From the NCBI GenBank assembly GCA_964471475.1, contig CAYYFQ010000017.1, forward strand, positions 1 to 40,399: DNA of 40,399 nucleotides, read 5' to 3'. Within the stretch, counting starts at the first letter, position 1; each line of letters opens with the position of its first letter. This DNA comes from JAJNBD01 sp964471475 (GTDB lineage Bacteria > Pseudomonadota > Gammaproteobacteria > CAISUE01). The translations under genes were made by a program, and so were the position numbers. Positions 36,283 through 40,399 of the stretch are shown one piece after another. The notes below the pieces were generated by a model. The model had not been told where the DNA came from. It worked only from the letters and a program-made list of their open reading frames with translations, and did not search any database.

Positions 36283-39200
36283 ATGGGAAAGAAGAAAATC
36301 GAGAAGAAAAATGCTGGTTCACCTCCAGTGTCACACCATGGGAGTGAGGGGAGCGTTTCCTCCTCAATGTCCGCAGCTGATCGTAGCACTTTCATTGAGC
36401 TTGCTGAGCAATGTGTGGCTTTATATTTCTCAAGAAGCAGTGAAGTTAAAGAAGATGAAGCTTCTTCGTCTGCTGCTCAACCTCCAAGCTCAGCTGACCT
36501 TAGCGCCCAAATAGAGGGTTTTATAGAGGGCATTCGCAATCACAATCAACAGAAGCGCCGCGTCAGCAGTTTGTCTTCTTTCAATGGTGACCCAAATGCC
36601 GCCGCGCAGCCATCTCCTTCTGGTAGCGCCCCAGTAGGGGGGGCGGATGTCCCTTCACTTGTTTTACCGCCTTCTTCCCAGAGCGTTGAGCAGCAGTCTC
36701 CTCAACAAATCGCAGAACGTGGTTTTAAAAAACTCTTTTTAGCATACCCTCACTTAATGTTAGAAGCTTTGACATTAGATGGAGTTGATCAAAATCAACC
36801 ACGTTCACCTTTAGTAGAGGAAGACAGCGATGAGAAGCAAAAAAAAATAGAAAAAAGTAAAAAAACTTACTTTTTGTTACGTTGTGCTATACAGGATGCA
36901 GAGATATTTAGTTATTTAATGGAAGGAATTAGGAAATTAAATCCGAACGATCCTAGTTCTTTCTTAGAGCAGTTATTTAAGCGGTTAGCTGACAACCAAA
37001 AAAAAGACTTGCTTGCTATGATAGCTGAGCAACGCATGCATCTTCCCTCTTTATTTCTTGAGATTTTTTTAAGAGAATTTACATATAAGGGGTTCCTCAA
37101 TGCTGCTGAGAAGGCCCATATTAAGGCCATTCGGCAGAGCTTAACCTTCCGCCAATCTTTTACTGATGCAGAACAAAAAAATTTATGCGTTCTCGCTACT
37201 AATGAGAGCGGCGCCATTAATTCTCGTTTTAATCTAGCGGCTTCATTGCGGACAGCTAAAGATGTTTGGAATACCGCAAGGCGGCAATTAACGCCACAAA
37301 AAAGGAATGGAGACAAACCGAGCTCGTACGCGGAGACAGTTGTTACCACCCAGATTGAAAATATAGATTCTTCGTTAAAAATGCTGGTCCCAGAGAAACT
37401 GGCGCTCACGACTCCTCGACTTAAGGCTTTACGTAAAGAATTAAAAAAATTGCCCGCAAAGGGGACGGCAAATTTTTTCTTAGGTTTTGCAAAAATGCTG
37501 AAGGCTATTCAACCACCTAAAGAAGAGCATCGCCTTCCCGCGCGAGAAGGTGAGGGTTTAGCCAACGTGTCGACGTTCCAACAAAAAATTGTTGAGAGCA
37601 CAACCCAAGAAAAAAATTTTATTGAGCTTATCAAAAAAGGGTGGAGCTTTTTTGGATTGGGTTGGCAGAATTCCTTGGCGCTTTTGCTAAAAAGGGATGA
37701 TGAAAGTGCTGCCCAAAGATTTCGCTTACTAAAAGAGATTGATCCGCCTCATTTGTGTTTGTTACTCAAGCATCGCCAAGAGCTTTATAAAAAGTTATCA
37801 TCGACTGAGCAAAGCACCATTCAACAGCGTTTTGCAGACTTATTAAAGCCTGAATATCAGGAATGGTTGATTGCTCATATCGATGATTTTATGAGTGCTG
37901 TCAAGCATTGTAAAATTAAGTTTTTGCCTGAGCAGGTACAGTTTATTTTTATTAAGTATCCCTACAGTCTTAAGGATAAAAATGGTGTTTTGGATAAATC
38001 ACAGCAGGATGTGATAAAGAAATTGATTAGTTTAGTTACAGATCATTTAGCGCCTAACGATACCACAAGCTTGAATAACTTTTGGAATTTGTTTGTTCAG
38101 GAACCCATGAATAAGCACCCAACTTGGCTCGTTGAATTATTGTTTAATGCGCCTCAATTATTTAAGTTTACCACTCAAAACTTTTGGCAAGAAATGCTTA
38201 AGCCTGAGTTCTTATTCCCTCCGGAATTAGCGGCTCAGCAGCCTCCATACAACACTCAGATCCCATTGGTTATAAAAATGCTTCAAGCCAGTTTTCCTGC
38301 GGGCGTACGTGAATTTTGGAAAGCTTTTAAAACTGCCGATTCTCAAAAGTTAGCTTTAATTCGACCTTTGTTTGAACAATCCCCTGAGTTATTTAAGCTC
38401 GCAACGGTAAGTGATTTGACTGAATTTTTGACGCACGATTCTAATTGGTTAGCATCTTCTAAAGAAGACAATATAAAGCTTACTTTAGATATTTTTAAAA
38501 AAATAACATCTGGGAAAAAAAGCATTCCATACTCATTGAACTCACAAGCGGCGATTAACTTAATTGCCGCAGATAAATCAGGGCAATATGGACAACAAAT
38601 TATGAAGTTTATGAATTCAGAAGAGTTAAGTAATCCAGACATTATTAAACAAATAGCAGTGGCTATTTTAGAAAATGTGGAACAGGTATTAACCACATCA
38701 CCAGGGTCTAAGAGCGAACAAATGGCTAAGCAGTTGTATGAGGTATTTGTAAAACTACAGGGATATGCTAACAAATTGAATCCAGCAATTGTTTTGAAAA
38801 AGCGCGACGAAATAGGTTTAATAGACGCGACGTGTTTAACCTCCGGACCGATTACTACACAAAATTCGCCTATCCCTGCTTTTGCGACCAATCATAACCA
38901 ATTATATTACTTACTAAATCAACGTCTTTCTTTTCAGGACTTAAATGCAAACCCACAATTTTTTCTCGATATTGTACGCTTTCTACCTAATACTACTTTG
39001 CGTATTTGTGACAACAGCCTCACAGACGACGTCACTGCAGCCCAAAAAGAAACAATGATTAGCCTCGTAAAAAAACAAGAGCAAATTAAGCGCGTTTCCA
39101 TGGATCTGAATAAGTGGCCCATGAGCCCAGTACAGATGGCAGCGAAAAAGACTTTAGAGCAGACTGTTATACCTACCTTTGTTGGTGCAGCAATAACTTC

Positions 39201-40326
39201 GCTCACCTCTCTATTCGAGGGTTATGCTGGTTCAAGCGTATCTCCCTTGGCCTTGGCTCTATTTGCCGGAATGATTATTCAAAATCATTTTCGATATTCT
39301 GGTGCGCTTTTTATGGGGCGTGCTAGCGCTATTGAAGGCTGTAGTGGAAGAATCGACACCCTGGTGGTTGGAAAAAAAAGGTCTGATATTTCTTCTATGA
39401 GTGTCAGTAAAAATGGTAATAATATTATACTTCAAGGAAAAGAAGCTATTGAAATTAAACTCTCTGGTAAAGATGATGAAAAATTTGCTCTGCGCGCGAA
39501 TTTACACTACACCTATAAAATTGATGCGCAGGGATTTTGTGACTCTACGTTTTTTATTGACATCGATCCAGCTAGTGTAAAAATTGCGCTGGCAGCTAAT
39601 ATTATTATCCAAGAAGATCTTCCCCGAATTCTCAAAAGCTTAGAGAAATTAGCGGAGCAACCTAATTGTGTACTCCCGCCTATTTTAGGCGATTGTGAGT
39701 ACTTGCTTAACAGCTTTGTAGACTCCCCCTCTGATTTGCATCCTCGGCTTATTGATGTCTTTATTAATTTTCTTGAACAGTTACACAAGATGGGTGAGAG
39801 CAGTGGATTAGCAACTCTTTTAAACTACATTAAGGAGGGTTTCCCACACCCTGGACGCTTTTCTCCCCCGCTTCCTCAAATACCGGCTTTTGAGCAGATA
39901 ATAAAAGAAGCTACTTCTGAGCAATTACCATGCTTGCGTGCAGTTTACCCCGACGAGGTAAAGAGGATAATACAAGGCAGGGCTTCTCCGGCATTCCCTA
40001 TGAGTGCTCACGTACCTACCTTTGATGATGCGGCGGGTCCTTCTGCTGTGGACTCTTTAAAAAACGCCCTAGCATCAGCCGGAGCTTTACGTCGGATAAG
40101 CAGTGCAAGCTTGTTGCTGCCATTAGCTCAGACGCCCGATCCTGGGCCTCCTCATCGTTATTATCGACCGCGGGCATTTAGTGCAGGGAACTTAGTGCCT
40201 CTGACCCACCATGAAAATGGCGCTCATCTTCTTGATTCTCCTTCGCCTGGAGAGGTCAAAAGGGGAGTAGCTGTAGATACACCACCACCTCCTCCTTCTG
40301 TGTCGCTTACCCATGGTTCTCGCTAA
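36283..40326 (+). CDS. Giant protein 3 (about 1347 residues), putative secreted effector
   Basis: No family recognised. The frame is open from TTG 36241, but that codon lies upstream of the predicted transcription start. ATG 36283 (close to AGAGGAG) and ATG 36271 are the realistic starts. Layout in ATG-36283 numbering: a Lys-rich N-terminus (MGKKKIEKKN), a Ser/Ala/Pro linker to about 150 with RRVS at 92-95, and a long helical body. The body includes two similar segments (LLFNAPQLFKF and PLFEQSPELFKL, about 77 residues apart). A hydrophobic pair lies at about 964-1003, then a beta-rich stretch, helices, and a disordered tail with RRISS near 1270, RPRAFS at 1295-1300 and five prolines near 1334-1338. 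No signal peptide. The gene follows a PmrA-like promoter and is read away from the DUF4143 gene. Confidence 0.73.
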   Translation: MGKKKIEKKNAGSPPVSHHGSEGSVSSSMSAADRSTFIELAEQCVALYFSRSSEVKEDEASSSAAQPPSSADLSAQIEGFIEGIRNHNQQKRRVSSLSSFNGDPNAAAQPSPSGSAPVGGADVPSLVLPPSSQSVEQQSPQQIAERGFKKLFLAYPHLMLEALTLDGVDQNQPRSPLVEEDSDEKQKKIEKSKKTYFLLRCAIQDAEIFSYLMEGIRKLNPNDPSSFLEQLFKRLADNQKKDLLAMIAEQRMHLPSLFLEIFLREFTYKGFLNAAEKAHIKAIRQSLTFRQSFTDAEQKNLCVLATNESGAINSRFNLAASLRTAKDVWNTARRQLTPQKRNGDKPSSYAETVVTTQIENIDSSLKMLVPEKLALTTPRLKALRKELKKLPAKGTANFFLGFAKMLKAIQPPKEEHRLPAREGEGLANVSTFQQKIVESTTQEKNFIELIKKGWSFFGLGWQNSLALLLKRDDESAAQRFRLLKEIDPPHLCLLLKHRQELYKKLSSTEQSTIQQRFADLLKPEYQEWLIAHIDDFMSAVKHCKIKFLPEQVQFIFIKYPYSLKDKNGVLDKSQQDVIKKLISLVTDHLAPNDTTSLNNFWNLFVQEPMNKHPTWLVELLFNAPQLFKFTTQNFWQEMLKPEFLFPPELAAQQPPYNTQIPLVIKMLQASFPAGVREFWKAFKTADSQKLALIRPLFEQSPELFKLATVSDLTEFLTHDSNWLASSKEDNIKLTLDIFKKITSGKKSIPYSLNSQAAINLIAADKSGQYGQQIMKFMNSEELSNPDIIKQIAVAILENVEQVLTTSPGSKSEQMAKQLYEVFVKLQGYANKLNPAIVLKKRDEIGLIDATCLTSGPITTQNSPIPAFATNHNQLYYLLNQRLSFQDLNANPQFFLDIVRFLPNTTLRICDNSLTDDVTAAQKETMISLVKKQEQIKRVSMDLNKWPMSPVQMAAKKTLEQTVIPTFVGAAITSLTSLFEGYAGSSVSPLALALFAGMIIQNHFRYSGALFMGRASAIEGCSGRIDTLVVGKKRSDISSMSVSKNGNNIILQGKEAIEIKLSGKDDEKFALRANLHYTYKIDAQGFCDSTFFIDIDPASVKIALAANIIIQEDLPRILKSLEKLAEQPNCVLPPILGDCEYLLNSFVDSPSDLHPRLIDVFINFLEQLHKMGESSGLATLLNYIKEGFPHPGRFSPPLPQIPAFEQIIKEATSEQLPCLRAVYPDEVKRIIQGRASPAFPMSAHVPTFDDAAGPSAVDSLKNALASAGALRRISSASLLLPLAQTPDPGPPHRYYRPRAFSAGNLVPLTHHENGAHLLDSPSPGEVKRGVAVDTPPPPPSVSLTHGSR

Positions 40327-40377
40327 GGTATTGAGAGAATATTGCTGAGGTATCCCTAAATTTTTTTCAAGCTTGTC

Positions 40378-40397
40378 ATGCCAGCGCAGGCTGGCAT
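40378..40397. repeat. GTCATGCCAGC hairpin repeat
   Basis: ATGCCAGC and GCTGGCAT form a perfect 8-bp stem around GCAG at the right edge of the window, preceded by TTGTC. A degenerate relative lies at 18713-18737. It may also end transcription of giant gene 3, although the T run (40360-40367) lies upstream of the stem. Confidence 0.55.
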
Positions 40398-40399
40398 CC

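Noticed and set aside
1..40399. tRNA, rRNA, CRISPR array, insertion sequence or prophage
   Set aside because: No T-loop-like or rRNA-like sequence, no regularly spaced direct repeats and no transposase, integrase or phage structural gene was seen on either strand.

Overview
The window looks like a chromosomal segment from a moderately AT-rich gammaproteobacterium. The core genes (guaBA, ndk-rlmN, ftsY, dnaQ, ppiD, tyrS, gpsA, ubiC, accD, glnA) are typical of that class. phhA, very large unrecognised helical proteins with low-complexity tails, and PmrA-like promoter boxes point towards a host-associated Legionellales-type organism (Legionella/Coxiella/Aquicella/Berkiella neighbourhood). That placement is an inference from gene content, not from a marker gene. 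The sequence is a draft scaffold: it has a 10-N gap (20100-20109) and a 100-N gap (21981-22080).

Layout. 1-313: structured non-coding DNA with two terminator-like hairpins. 359-2676: a GH125 mannosidase-like enzyme, then a convergent DUF3313-type lipoprotein. 2874-5902: the guaBA operon for GMP synthesis, behind a leader rich in palindromes. 6036-9298: ndk-rlmN, convergent ftsY, divergent dnaQ. 9453-14289: a PpiD-like chaperone that appears to lack its parvulin domain, tyrS overlapping it by 8 bases, and an OPT-family transporter. 14286-15875: a membrane glycosyltransferase on the minus strand. 16070-18690: a compact run of class I aminotransferase, gpsA and a short chorismate lyase. 18892-20738, minus strand: phhA downstream of a type IV prepilin-like gene broken by the 10-N gap.

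21135-40326 is the unusual part. Three giant plus-strand genes are interleaved with ordinary accD, glnA and a DUF4143 ATPase. The first is split by the 100-N gap, but 55 identical bases flank the gap and removing one copy restores a single 1320-residue frame. It is followed after 56 bases by a 2393-residue gene. A third gene of about 1347 residues stands alone. None resembles a family I can name. All have helical or coiled-coil bodies, Ser/Gly/Ala/Pro-rich linkers and long disordered tails; two carry polyproline tracts and all three carry Arg-Arg-x-Ser motifs. Upstream of both transcription units lies the same 33-base arrangement: ATTAAT-N5-CTTAA(C/G), ten bases, then TAT(A/T)AT. This matches the tandem TTAA box with 11-base period bound by PmrA, which in Legionella and Coxiella activates Dot/Icm effector genes. 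My main hypothesis is that these are co-regulated, undescribed secreted effectors.

Intergenic DNA holds several palindromic repeats, including a 136-base inverted-repeat element with a partial second copy 16 kb away. I found no tRNA, rRNA, CRISPR array, insertion sequence or phage gene.
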